The notes below the pieces were generated by a model. It worked only from the letters and a program-made list of their open reading frames with translations. It ran no database searches and had not been told where the DNA came from. Made by a program: the position numbers and the translations under genes. From positions 1 through 27,081 of the forward strand of contig CAAGPW010000164.1 in assembly GCA_900771955.1 (NCBI GenBank): a DNA stretch of 27,081 nucleotides, read 5' to 3'. Source of the stretch: Lachnospiraceae bacterium. Lineage in GTDB: Bacteria; Bacillota; Clostridia; Lachnospirales; Lachnospiraceae. This document shows positions 14,405-22,800 of the stretch, in pieces; position 1 is the stretch's first letter, and every line of letters starts with the position of its first letter.

Positions 14405-14433
14405 TTACTGCCAGCAAGGCAGCATGTTATAAT
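14405..14433 (+). promoter_or_regulatory. Putative promoter of the OYE/aconitase X operon
   Basis: TATAAT at 14428-14433 is preceded by TG (extended -10). TTACTG lies 17 bases upstream. The spacer holds a short inverted repeat, CTGCC-AGCAA-GGCAG (14408-14422), which could be a regulator site. Confidence 0.55.
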
Positions 14434-14489
14434 AAAAATACATATAGGGGTACGCAAACGAGAAGAGAGAAGGCAAAGGAGGAGTTACA

Positions 14490-16544
14490 ATGAAACAACA
14501 GTTGGAACCGTTGTTTACACCGTGGAAGATCGGAAACTGCGAGATTAAGAACCGCATTGTCCTGACATCCATGGGCGGCACGAATCTGTTAGGATGGATG
14601 GAAGTGAACCATTTCGACAAGGATGGTGCGAAATTTATCCTGGAGGTAGCGAAAAATAATTGCGGTCTGGTGCTTCCGGGCTGTCAGCCGGTATACAATC
14701 CGATGTACGGACAATGGCTGTACAAGAAGAAAAAAATGTATGAGGATCTGGCAAAGTGGATGCCGGAATTCCACAAGACAGGAGCCAAGCTGTTCGTTCA
14801 GCTGACGGCAGGTTTTGGAAGATCTTTTACCGTCAGTGAGATGATGGAGACATTGTATACCAATAAGGCGTTGCGGGTACTGTCTAAACCTTTTATGGAT
14901 CTGGACAAGATTACGGCAGCACCCAGTCCGTCACCGAACCGCTGGTCAGATAAAGTTCCTTCCCGTGAGATGACCGTGGAAGAGATTCAGGAGTTCATCA
15001 CCGCATTCGGTAAGACTGCAAAATTATTAAAGGATGCCGGGGTGGACGGCGTGGAGATCCATGCGGTACATGAAGGCTATCTGTTGGATCAGTTTACCTT
15101 GAAATATGTGAATAAAAGAACCGACGAATATGGTGGATCTTTTGAAAACCGCTATCGTTTTGCCGTAGAAATTGTAAAAGAGATCAAGAAAGTCTGTGGA
15201 CAGGACTTCCCCGTATCTCTTCGCTACAGTGTGGAATCCAAGACCAAGGGATTCCGTGAGGGTGCACTTCCGGGAGAGGACTTCACAGAGGCAGGTCGTG
15301 ATATGGCAGAATCCGAAAAAGCAGCAAAGTATCTGCAGGATGCCGGTTATGATATGTTAAACTGCGATAACGGTACTTACGATGCCTGGTACTGGGCACA
15401 TCCGCCTATCTACATGCCGGAGAACTGCAATCTGGAGGACGTGGCGCATATCCGTAAATTCGTGGATATCCCTGTGGTCTGTGCCGGACGTATGGATCCG
15501 GAGACTGCTGCGGCTGCCGTCGCAGACGGGCGGATCGATGGTGCCGGATTCGCCAGACAGTTCCTGGCAGATCAGGAATGGGTGACCAAGCTGATGAATG
15601 ATAAGGAGGACGATATCCGTCCCTGCATCCTGTGTCATAACGGTTGTTTCAACATGTGCCATTATAAGGGAGTTCCCAATGATCAGGCATTGTCCGATTC
15701 CCTGCATCTGGCACGCTGTGCGGTAAATGCGGAGACCATGCAGTGGGAGAAGCACAAGATCGTACCCACCACCAGCCCGAAGAAAGTACATATCATCGGC
15801 GGCGGTATCGGCGGTATGGAGGCTGCCAGAGTATTGAAACTGCGGGGACATGAGCCGATTATTCATGAGCAGACAGATCACCTGGGCGGAACCTTTATTG
15901 CCGCCAGTGCGGAAAGCTATAAGGGAAAACTGCGGGATCTGCTGACCTGGTATCGGAAGCAGATGGCAGATCTGGGAATCGAGATTCATTACAATGAAAA
16001 AGTGGAGAGCATCGATCCATTTGACGGCGCTCCCGTGATCATTGCCACCGGATCCGTGCCCAGAGTACTGAAAAAAGTGCCCGGTCATGAGAAGATGATC
16101 GAGGCTTGTGAATACCTCACCGGTACTCCCGTAGGAGAAAAGGTTGCCGTCATCGGCGGCGGACTGACCGGCTGTGAGATCGCTTACGAACTGGCATTGC
16201 AGGGCAAACAGCCTGTCATTGTGGAAATGAAGGATGATCTGATTGCTCAGACCGGAGTATGTCTCGCCAACAGTTCCTACCTGAGAGAGTGGTTTGCCTG
16301 GAAGAAAGTACCGGTATATCTGGAGACTACATTGCAGGAAGTAAAGGATGGCAGTATCGTATGTAAGGATGCTTCCGGAAAAGAGATTACCATTCCCTGT
16401 GACAGTGTGATCAGTTCCGCAGGATATATTCCCAACCCGCTGGCACCGAAGGGCAGCAATGTCAGCCTGGTAGGTGACTGTAACGGTGTAGGCAATCTGC
16501 GAAGTGTCGTATGGCGCGCTTATGAAGTTGCCATGAAGATTTAA
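14490..16544 (+). CDS. OYE-family FMN/FAD/Fe-S oxidoreductase (2-enoate or dienoyl-CoA reductase type)
   Basis: These three-domain enzymes pass electrons from NAD(P)H through FAD, a 4Fe-4S cluster and FMN to reduce an activated C=C bond. The 684-aa chain starts with a TIM barrel (FTPWKIGNCEIKNRIVLTSM, EIHAVHEGYLLDQF, RTDEYGGSFENRYRFA), the Old Yellow Enzyme signature. The cluster cysteines follow around 379-412: C-x2-C-x3-C in CILCHNGC and a later C in LARCAVN. Two Rossmann-type motifs come next: HIIGGGIGGMEAARVL and VAVIGGGLTGCEIAYEL. The length matches FadH, BaiCD/BaiH and 2-enoate reductases. AAGGAGG lies 7 bases before the ATG. It shares an operon with aconitase X (14-base gap), so its substrate may be an unsaturated acid made by that dehydratase. 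The substrate cannot be read from sequence. Confidence 0.93.
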   Translation: MKQQLEPLFTPWKIGNCEIKNRIVLTSMGGTNLLGWMEVNHFDKDGAKFILEVAKNNCGLVLPGCQPVYNPMYGQWLYKKKKMYEDLAKWMPEFHKTGAKLFVQLTAGFGRSFTVSEMMETLYTNKALRVLSKPFMDLDKITAAPSPSPNRWSDKVPSREMTVEEIQEFITAFGKTAKLLKDAGVDGVEIHAVHEGYLLDQFTLKYVNKRTDEYGGSFENRYRFAVEIVKEIKKVCGQDFPVSLRYSVESKTKGFREGALPGEDFTEAGRDMAESEKAAKYLQDAGYDMLNCDNGTYDAWYWAHPPIYMPENCNLEDVAHIRKFVDIPVVCAGRMDPETAAAAVADGRIDGAGFARQFLADQEWVTKLMNDKEDDIRPCILCHNGCFNMCHYKGVPNDQALSDSLHLARCAVNAETMQWEKHKIVPTTSPKKVHIIGGGIGGMEAARVLKLRGHEPIIHEQTDHLGGTFIAASAESYKGKLRDLLTWYRKQMADLGIEIHYNEKVESIDPFDGAPVIIATGSVPRVLKKVPGHEKMIEACEYLTGTPVGEKVAVIGGGLTGCEIAYELALQGKQPVIVEMKDDLIAQTGVCLANSSYLREWFAWKKVPVYLETTLQEVKDGSIVCKDASGKEITIPCDSVISSAGYIPNPLAPKGSNVSLVGDCNGVGNLRSVVWRAYEVAMKI

Positions 16545-16558
16545 GGGGAGGGAAAGGA

Positions 16559-17839
16559 ATGAATTTAACAAAAGAACAACAGGAAATATATGATGGAAAA
16601 CAGGGAGCAACCCTGGCGAAAGTCATGCAGACGCTGGTGCGCTACGGCGAGCTGTTCGGTGCGGACAGTATGGTGCCTGTGACCAGTAAATACAACCATC
16701 TGGTAACATCCTTCGGATTGAAAGCACTGGCACCGGTGTATGAACTGATGAATCAGCTGATCGAATCCGGCAATGTATCCAAACAGAAATTCTCCGCCGA
16801 TCCGAGACCGCTGGATCCCAATGTCCCCAGCTCTTTTTTACAGGATTTTGTGTTCAAAAATTTCATGTATTCCAAGCAGGATGATTATGAGAAACAGCTG
16901 ACACAGCTGGGCATCATGAAAAAAGATGCCTATACCTGTACCTGTTACATGGAAGAAGTGGGAAATACACCGTCCGTGGGAGAGGTGCTGTCCTGGTCTG
17001 AGTCTTCCGCAGTGGTCTATGCCAACTCCGTACTAGGCGCAAGATGCAATCGTAACTCCGGTATCATTGACCTCATGGGCTCGGTAGTAGGCTATGTGCC
17101 CCGTTTCGGTCTGCTGACGGATGAAGGCAGAAAAGCCACCTGGATCGTGAAGATCGAGACTACAAAGAAGCCGGAAGCACAGCTGCTTGGATCTGCCATC
17201 GGTATGAAAGTCATGGCGGATGTTCCCTACATCGTAGGACTGGATAAGTGGCTGGGCGGTGAACTGGATGATGCAGCGAAAATCTATCTGAAGGATTTCG
17301 GCGCAGCGACTGCTTCCAACGGTGCGGTAGGTCTGTATCATGTGGAAAATATTACGCCGGAGGCTGTAAAATACGGAAAAGATCTGATTGCGGAGGATGC
17401 AAAAGTCTATGTGGTGGACGATGCGGAGTTGGAGAGAGTCTATCAGAGCTATCCTGTCATTTGGAAAAAGAAGGATGCAAAGCCGAAGCTGTGTTTCATG
17501 GGATGTCCCCATATGAGCTTACAGCAGCTCATTGACTGGACGGAAAAAATCTCTCAGAGCCTGAAAGAAGCCGGCAGAACCAGAGTATGTATTCCTACCG
17601 TATTCACAGCGGCGCCTGCAGTACTGAAAAAATTTGCAGAGACCCCTTATGCAGAGACATTAAAGGCAACGGGAGTCATTACTTCTTATATCTGCCCGTT
17701 AATGTATATGAACAATCCTCTCAGCGAGAAGATGCCGGTCATCACGTCCAGCAACAAGCTGCGGACTTATACCAGCGCAAGGTATTATACCGAGGCTGAG
17801 ATCTTAGAGCAGATCACGAAGGGAGGAGCGGACAGATGA
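16559..17839 (+). CDS. Aconitase X catalytic (large) subunit, DUF521
   Basis: Aconitase X enzymes dehydrate hydroxy acids. Known members act on cis-3-hydroxy-L-proline in bacteria and on mevalonate 5-phosphate in archaea. This 426-aa subunit carries the family hallmark LSWSESSAVVYANSVLGARCNR at about residues 144-165. Nearby cysteines C127, C129 and C163, plus C316 in FMGCPHMS and the C of YICPLMYMNN, are candidates for Fe-S ligands. No swivel domain is fused; it is encoded by the next gene, whose ATG overlaps this stop (ATGA). Upstream is the OYE-family reductase, 14 bases away. The family is secure; which hydroxy acid is used is open. Confidence 0.92.
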   Translation: MNLTKEQQEIYDGKQGATLAKVMQTLVRYGELFGADSMVPVTSKYNHLVTSFGLKALAPVYELMNQLIESGNVSKQKFSADPRPLDPNVPSSFLQDFVFKNFMYSKQDDYEKQLTQLGIMKKDAYTCTCYMEEVGNTPSVGEVLSWSESSAVVYANSVLGARCNRNSGIIDLMGSVVGYVPRFGLLTDEGRKATWIVKIETTKKPEAQLLGSAIGMKVMADVPYIVGLDKWLGGELDDAAKIYLKDFGAATASNGAVGLYHVENITPEAVKYGKDLIAEDAKVYVVDDAELERVYQSYPVIWKKKDAKPKLCFMGCPHMSLQQLIDWTEKISQSLKEAGRTRVCIPTVFTAAPAVLKKFAETPYAETLKATGVITSYICPLMYMNNPLSEKMPVITSSNKLRTYTSARYYTEAEILEQITKGGADR

Positions 17840-18279
17840 AAGAATTTAAGGGAAGAATCGTAGCCTCCGGAACCGTAACAGCCAAGGCACTGGTATCTCA
17901 CGGAGGTCTGAACACACTGGCATCTTTCCAGAAAGCATTGCAGTTCGGTGATAAAAAAGCAACCTGCGGAGACCAGAATAACCCGGATCTCTACGGCAAA
18001 CAGATGGCGGGCAAGGCATTGTGCCTGCCGACGACCATCGGATCTACCACCGGCGGACTGGTACTGTACTGTGCCTGCTCCATGAACAGACAGCCGGCAT
18101 GTATGCTGTTTTCCGAACCCATTGATTCCCTGGCAGCAGCCGGAGCCATTCTGGCAGATGTATGGCTGGACAATGTGCAGATGCCTGTCATTGACAGCCT
18201 GGGGGAAGAGTTCCTGGAATATGTGAAGGATGACATGAATATTACCGTAAAAGAAGACGGAACGGTGGTAGTGGAATAG
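17836..18279 (+). CDS. Aconitase X swivel (small) subunit, DUF126
   Basis: This 147-aa protein is the mobile small domain that closes over the aconitase X active site and supplies substrate-binding residues. Family features are GRIVASGTVTAKALVS near the start and the Ser/Thr-rich loop LPTTIGSTTGGLVLYCA in the middle, with SEPIDSLAAAGAILAD after it. The start codon overlaps the stop of the large subunit by 4 bases, so the two are probably made in equal amounts. A strong terminator follows 16 bases after the stop, ending the three-gene operon. Confidence 0.92.
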   Translation: MKEFKGRIVASGTVTAKALVSHGGLNTLASFQKALQFGDKKATCGDQNNPDLYGKQMAGKALCLPTTIGSTTGGLVLYCACSMNRQPACMLFSEPIDSLAAAGAILADVWLDNVQMPVIDSLGEEFLEYVKDDMNITVKEDGTVVVE

Positions 18280-18295
18280 GTAAAAAACTTTAAGA

Positions 18296-18335
18296 ACGGC
18301 TTTCGGAGGAAACTTCGGAAGCTGTTTATTATTTT
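18296..18335 (+). terminator. Rho-independent terminator of the OYE/aconitase X operon
   Basis: ACGGCTTTCGGA pairs with TTCGGAAGCTGT over 12 positions, including three G-T pairs, around a GGAAAC loop. A T-rich tail follows. Confidence 0.82.
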
Positions 18336-18444
18336 GTGGGAAAAATTTATTTTTCTGCAACCGAAAATACGATATGTTTATCTAATGTATATGAACACAA
18401 AATACCTTGCAAGGCATCCGGCAGGATGAAGAACGGGAGGAACC

Positions 18445-18939
18445 ATGGAGAAACTGGTGAGAAAAGCGAAAAAGGGAGACGCCGAGGCGTTCATTGACCT
18501 GATGGAACAGAACAGGCAGAGCATGATACGGATCGCCTTTGCTTATCTGGGAAACGAAGAGGATGTTGCCGATGCCATGCAGGAGACTATACTGACAGCC
18601 TATGAGAAGCTGGATAGTTTAAGAAAAGCAGAATATTTCAGAACCTGGCTGATCCGTATTCTGATCAATCATTGCATAGCAATGAGACGGAACAGGAGCA
18701 GGACGGTTCCCATGGACGAGGCGGGAGAAAATGCTTTTTCCTATGATTTCAGCACAGATTTAGAATTCAATGATCTGTTGAAAAATCTTCCGGAGGAAAG
18801 CAGGCTGATCTTCCAGATGTACTATGGAGAACAATTTTCCATAGGAGAAATCGCAGGGATGCTGCATATGAAAGAGAATACGGTGAAAAGCAAGATCCAT
18901 CGTGGGCGGGAGCAACTGAGATCACAGATGGGTGTATGA
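18445..18939 (+). CDS. ECF-type RNA polymerase sigma factor
   Basis: This 164-aa sigma-70 family protein directs RNA polymerase to stress or envelope promoters. Region 2 is seen in IRIAFAYLGNEEDVADAMQE, then LRKAEYFRTWLIRILINHC. Region 4 is in LPEESRLIFQMYYGEQFSI followed by the helix-turn-helix IGEIAGMLHMKENTVKSKI. There is no region 1 or 3. GGGAGG lies 4 bases before the ATG. The DUF4179 membrane protein starts 13 bases after its stop and is very probably its anti-sigma factor. No clear autoregulated promoter could be picked out in the 18340-18444 leader. Confidence 0.95.
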   Translation: MEKLVRKAKKGDAEAFIDLMEQNRQSMIRIAFAYLGNEEDVADAMQETILTAYEKLDSLRKAEYFRTWLIRILINHCIAMRRNRSRTVPMDEAGENAFSYDFSTDLEFNDLLKNLPEESRLIFQMYYGEQFSIGEIAGMLHMKENTVKSKIHRGREQLRSQMGV

Positions 18940-18952
18940 AAGGAGAAGCGGC

Positions 18953-20101
18953 ATGACAAACAGTCCATTGATTGACAGAAAAATAGACGAAGCTTATGGA
19001 ATTATCAGGAAAAATGCAGAAAAGAAAAAACAGCTGCAGTTAAAAAGAAGGTTTGCGCGGATAGGTGCTGCGGCAGCAATCGTGATTGTCGCATTTGCGT
19101 TTTGCACAGCAAATCCGGTGCTGGCAAAAGAAATACCTTTCATCGGAGGCGTGATTGGGCGGATACAGGTATTGTTGGGATTCCGGGAGATTCCGGAGGA
19201 AGAGATTGTAACACTGGAACCGACAGAGCAAAGGGGAAACAATACTGTGGAGAATGGAGAAACTGTAGGTACCGACGAAAGTGACAAGTTAGGCACGGGC
19301 ATGGAAAACAAGATAGAAGAAGCGGAACCGGTGCTGTATCAGGCATCAGATCAGGGTTATACTTTTACTTTGACGGATTATTATGCCACGAATCAGGCCA
19401 TTTTTCTGGGAGTAAAAATGGAGAGTGAAGGTGGTTTTCCCGAGATGTCATCCGATGGAAACGGGGAAAGCGAGATCATGATCGCAACGCTGGAGGAGTA
19501 TTCCTTCCGAAGCGGGGATCCGGTACATGGAGGCAGGCCGATTCGGGGACAGCTGACAGATGAACATACTTTTCTGGGACTGATTCGGATCGACTACAAA
19601 TCGATCCAGACGGGAGATCAGGGATATTATGAAGAGATTCCGGAAGGAATGACTTTGCAGTTGGAGATGATCTACTTTTTCCTGTATCCGAAGGGAGCTT
19701 CCAAGGAGATAGTGCACGGAAGCTGGAAGTTACCGGAACTTTCTATCTCGCAGAGCGATAAGGGAGTGCAGACAATAGAGATAAACGAAACCAATGCGGC
19801 GGGCTTTGGGCTGGAAAAGATTGAGGTCTCTCCGGTGGAACTTACGGTATATGACAGATATCAGGACGATTATCCGGTAATTACGGTAGTGCTGGATAAG
19901 AATGGAAGAAAATTGGCATACGCCGGAAACAATACCAACGAGCTGGCCACCAGCGGATACGATATTTCCGAAATCACCGTGTATCTCTATGACTATGAGG
20001 AGTATATGGAGATTAAGGGACTGGCGCTGAAGGACCTGACAGCATTCCGGGATACACTTGAGAAAAATGCTCTTTATGAGAAAAAGATATCCATAGAATA
20101 G
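18953..20101 (+). CDS. DUF4179 anti-sigma factor, single-pass membrane protein
   Basis: Proteins of this type hold an ECF sigma factor at the membrane until a signal arrives. The 382-aa chain has a short Lys/Arg-rich cytoplasmic part (IDEAYGIIRKNAEKKKQL), one membrane helix at about 42-58 (AAAAIVIVAFAFCTANPVLA), then IPFIGGVIGRIQVLLGFRE, typical of DUF4179. An acidic linker leads to an outside domain of about 250 residues (YTFTLTDYYATNQAIFLGV, later SPVELTVYDRYQDDYPVITV). ATG 18953 is chosen because AAGGAG lies 7 bases upstream; an earlier GTG overlaps the sigma gene. The signal it senses is unknown. Confidence 0.9.
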   Translation: MTNSPLIDRKIDEAYGIIRKNAEKKKQLQLKRRFARIGAAAAIVIVAFAFCTANPVLAKEIPFIGGVIGRIQVLLGFREIPEEEIVTLEPTEQRGNNTVENGETVGTDESDKLGTGMENKIEEAEPVLYQASDQGYTFTLTDYYATNQAIFLGVKMESEGGFPEMSSDGNGESEIMIATLEEYSFRSGDPVHGGRPIRGQLTDEHTFLGLIRIDYKSIQTGDQGYYEEIPEGMTLQLEMIYFFLYPKGASKEIVHGSWKLPELSISQSDKGVQTIEINETNAAGFGLEKIEVSPVELTVYDRYQDDYPVITVVLDKNGRKLAYAGNNTNELATSGYDISEITVYLYDYEEYMEIKGLALKDLTAFRDTLEKNALYEKKISIE

Positions 20102-20151
20102 ATAAGCCATAGCAGAAACCGGGAAAGTCACAGACGATGGCGAGCAGAGAA

Positions 20152-20190
20152 AAACGGCCTTCGGAGGTGTTCCGAAAGCCGTTTGTTTTT
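20152..20190 (+). terminator. Terminator between convergent sigma/anti-sigma and yqeY genes
   Basis: AAACGGC-C-TTCGGA pairs with TCCGAA-A-GCCGTTT around GGTGT, followed by GTTTTT. The A run on the other side lets it also work for the minus-strand yqeY gene, which stops 6 bases away. Confidence 0.87.
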
Positions 20191-20195
20191 AAATA

Positions 20196-20633
20196 TTATT
20201 TTGTCAGTTCCGCAACGACCTGATTGATCACCTTGCCGTCAGCCTTGCCTTTCAGCTCGCCCATGACTGCCTTCATGATCTGCCCCTTATTTTTGGTAGC
20301 CAGGACATCGGCAAATTTCTCTTCCAGAATCGCCTTTACTTCCTCGGCGGAGAGCATTTTGGGAGCAAACTCGCTCATGATCTCATAGCGTTTCTTATAC
20401 TCTTCCAACAATTCGGTACGGTCTGCGGGGCAGGTATCGATCTGCTCCTTTACGGACTTGATCTCTTTTAAGATTGCCTCGTTTGCCATCTCATCGGGAA
20501 TATTGTCACGGCAGCCGTTGTCGATTCCTTTTTTCTTTACAGCGGATACCAGTGCGGAGATGGCATCCTTTCTGAATTTATCCTTTGCTTTCATGGCAGC
20601 AATCATAGCGTCCTGTAATTCTTTTAATTTCAT
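20196..20633 (-). CDS. yqeY: YqeY/GatB-like family protein
   Basis: This 145-aa cytoplasmic protein is a full-length YqeY, related to the C-terminal tRNA-binding tail of the GatB amidotransferase subunit. Features are the start MKLKELQDAMIAAMKAKDK, the helical middle LKEIKSVKEQIDTC and the conserved end KNKGQIMKAVMGELKGKADG followed by INQVVAEL. The exact role of YqeY is not settled; it is often near rpsU/dnaG, which is not the case here. AGAGGAG precedes the ATG. It is divergent from the HD gene and convergent with the anti-sigma gene. Confidence 0.93.
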   Translation of the reverse strand: MKLKELQDAMIAAMKAKDKFRKDAISALVSAVKKKGIDNGCRDNIPDEMANEAILKEIKSVKEQIDTCPADRTELLEEYKKRYEIMSEFAPKMLSAEEVKAILEEKFADVLATKNKGQIMKAVMGELKGKADGKVINQVVAELTK

Positions 20634-20680
20634 AGTGGTCTCCTCTCTGGAACAAAATATCCAAATATTTTCTGTGTTTT

Positions 20681-20709
20681 ATTATACTCCTGCCGGTGAA
20701 AACTGAAAA
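20681..20709 (-). promoter_or_regulatory. Putative yqeY promoter
   Basis: On the minus strand, TTTTCA is followed after 17 bases by a perfect TATAAT, ending 47 bases before the yqeY start codon. Confidence 0.5.
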
Positions 20710-20843
20710 GAAGAAATTTACTGATATGTTTTTTACACAAGTCTTACATGACCTTTACCTGCATCCGATGGTGATATAACGAAATTCCGGATAAGATGAT
20801 TATGGAACAGGATACATAAAAATAAGAGAAGGAAGAAGTAAAA

Positions 20844-21500
20844 ATGACTTACAAAGAGATTAAGAAAAACGAAGAAGTACTGGCATTTATTAAAAAAGGA
20901 AATGCGAATCTGGGTGCCATGGGATTCACCGACCATTCGGAGGCACACTCCGGACTGGTGGCAGAGCGGGCAGCAGAGATTCTGAAAAAACTGGGCTACC
21001 CGGAAAAAGATACAGAGCTGGTGAAGATTGCCGGATTCATGCACGATATCGGAAATGCGGTGAACCGCAGCCATCATGCAGAGTATGGGGCGCTGCTTGC
21101 AAATGATATTCTGAAGAAGACAGACCTGTCCCTGGAGGACCGGGTGCAGATCGTGTCCGCTATCGGACTGCATGACGAGTCTACCGGCGGAGCCACGGAT
21201 CCTATCTCTGCGGCGCTGATCATCGCAGATAAGACCGATGTCCGCAGAAGCAGAGTCCGAGAGAAAAATAAAGCAATCTTCGATAAACATGATCGCGTTA
21301 ATTATGCGGTTACGGATACGAAGCTTAAGATCAATGTGGAGAAGAGAGTGATTTCGCTGAATCTGCAGATTGATCCGAAGATCTGCAGCATGTATGAGTA
21401 TTTTGAAATTTTCCTGGGACGTATGATGATGTGTAAGCGCGCAGCGGAAGTGCTGGAGGCATCCTTTAAACTGACTGTGAACGGATCCAAGGTATTGTAA
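20844..21500 (+). CDS. HD-domain phosphohydrolase
   Basis: HD-domain proteins are metal-dependent phosphohydrolases acting on nucleotides or similar compounds. In this 218-aa cytoplasmic protein the metal ligands appear in order: H31 in FTDHSEAH, H67-D68 in GFMHDIGN, the HH of NRSHHAEYG at 77-78 and H110 in AIGLHDES; the D of IIADKTDVRRSR may be the last ligand. The C-terminal part (INVEKRVISLNLQID) is typical of a conserved uncharacterised Clostridia group, not of RelA/SpoT or cyclic-di-GMP HD-GYP enzymes. A GAAGGAAG-type site precedes the ATG. The substrate is unknown. It is divergent from yqeY with a 210-base promoter region between them. Confidence 0.88.
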   Translation: MTYKEIKKNEEVLAFIKKGNANLGAMGFTDHSEAHSGLVAERAAEILKKLGYPEKDTELVKIAGFMHDIGNAVNRSHHAEYGALLANDILKKTDLSLEDRVQIVSAIGLHDESTGGATDPISAALIIADKTDVRRSRVREKNKAIFDKHDRVNYAVTDTKLKINVEKRVISLNLQIDPKICSMYEYFEIFLGRMMMCKRAAEVLEASFKLTVNGSKVL

Positions 21501-21510
21501 ATTGAGAGTT

Positions 21511-21775
21511 AGTAAAACAAATCCACGAACGCCCGCGGTGAACGGAACATCCTTCCTCGATGTAAGGTCTCCCGGTGGGAATTTTCTGACGAAAAGTGAG
21601 TAGCGGTTCTAATCCGCACGGGCACGGCTCCAGTTGCCATCCATGGCAACGTCCGGATGCCTTGAACGTCCTGTTCGCTCCACCCTGTCTTTCAGCACTT
21701 TTCGAGAAAATATTACCACCTCCCGACAAACATCTTCGGAAGGACATTCCGTCCACCGTGGGCGTTCTGTTTACT
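21511..21775. repeat. 265-bp imperfect palindrome, MITE-like or structured RNA
   Basis: The outer ends AGTAAA and TTTACT and the inner blocks GAACGCCC-CGGTG (21527-21540, matched at 21754-21767), TCCTTCC and CGAAAAGTG pair across a centre at 21641-21642, where GTTGCCAT-CC-ATGGCAAC is perfect. Middle parts of the arms pair poorly. No gene is convincing in it. A non-autonomous mobile element or a long hairpin RNA fits best. The rest of the gap (21776-22031) is AT-rich and shows nothing I can name. Confidence 0.7.
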
Positions 21776-22031
21776 GATTCCGCTAAAATCCATCAAATAA
21801 CAGGAAATAGTGGAATTATTGTTTTGGAAGCAAATAATTTTCTCTATAATTACAGAAAAGATTTGATACAGAGGAATTGCTTCTTCTAAAGAACTTTTTT
21901 CTACTCAATTTCCACCATTTTCATTAGTTTAAGGCTGTTTTAAAGGAAAACCTATAGCCACAATGCAGGCTACAGAGATTTACCAAATCCGCAATGAGCC
22001 GCATCACTTTTCATCTACATCCAGGTCTGTT

Positions 22032-22060
22032 TTGCATATCTCCGGGGCTTGTGTTACAAT
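22032..22060 (+). promoter_or_regulatory. Putative promoter of the alkylation-repair gene
   Basis: TTGCAT and TACAAT are 17 bases apart, with TG one base before the -10. It ends 33 bases before the start codon. Confidence 0.6.
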
Positions 22061-22093
22061 AAACAGAAAGCAGTCACCCCAGGAGAGAATTGT

Positions 22094-22768
22094 ATGAAAG
22101 CACAGGAATTATTGTTTCAATTGCAAGATAAAGGTTACCGGGATTTTCAGAGCAAGCTGATCCCGACGATTCCGGCGGAGACGATTATCGGCGTCCGCAC
22201 GCCGGCTATACGGAAACTTGCAAAAGAATATGCCAAGGATCCGGAGAGTGCAGCGTTTTTGATGCAACTGCCGCATACTTATTACGATGAGAATATTCTT
22301 CATGCCTTACTGGTGGCGGAGATAAAAGATTACGGCACCTGTGTAAAAGAGGTGGAACGTTTTCTGCCCTATGTGGATAACTGGGCGGTGTGTGACATTT
22401 TTTCCCCGAAGGTGTTCCGTAAAAACAAAGACAAACTCATAGACAAAATAAGAGAATGGACAGCTTCGGACCACCCCTACACCTGCCGCTTCGGAATGGA
22501 AATGCTGATGACGCATTTCCTGGACGAGGATTTTCGACCGGAATATCTGGAAATACTGGCAACAGTGCATTCCGAAGAATATTATGTGAACATGATGATC
22601 GCCTGGTTCTATGCCACGGCACTGGCAAAACAATGGGATGCTACGGTAGGCTATATTGAGAAGAAGCGCTTAGATCCATGGACCCATAACAAGACGATCC
22701 AGAAGGCACGGGAAAGCTACCGGATCACTCCGGAGCAGAAAGAATATCTGAAAACCTTGAAGGTGTAA
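22094..22768 (+). CDS. AlkD-like DNA alkylation repair protein (HEAT-repeat glycosylase)
   Basis: AlkD-type glycosylases remove bulky or positively charged alkylated bases such as 3- and 7-alkylpurines. This 224-aa protein is all helical, with the family motifs GVRTPAIRKLAKEYAK near residue 33, YDENILHALLVAEIKD, FLPYVDNWAVCD around 94-105 (the conserved W-x-x-x-D face that contacts DNA) and MMIAWFYATALAKQW, DPWTHNKTIQKARES near the end. ATG 22094 has AGGAG 8 bases upstream, and is preferred over an in-frame start at 22049 inside the promoter. It ends 32 bases before the next gene. Confidence 0.93.
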   Translation: MKAQELLFQLQDKGYRDFQSKLIPTIPAETIIGVRTPAIRKLAKEYAKDPESAAFLMQLPHTYYDENILHALLVAEIKDYGTCVKEVERFLPYVDNWAVCDIFSPKVFRKNKDKLIDKIREWTASDHPYTCRFGMEMLMTHFLDEDFRPEYLEILATVHSEEYYVNMMIAWFYATALAKQWDATVGYIEKKRLDPWTHNKTIQKARESYRITPEQKEYLKTLKV

Positions 22769-22800
22769 AAGTGTAAACAGAGGAAAAGGGAGAAATGCAC

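Noticed and set aside
15357..16610. 417-codon minus-strand open frame opposite the OYE-family gene
   Set aside because: It is the shadow of a strongly coding plus-strand gene with clear flavin and Fe-S motifs; its own translation has no recognisable domain.
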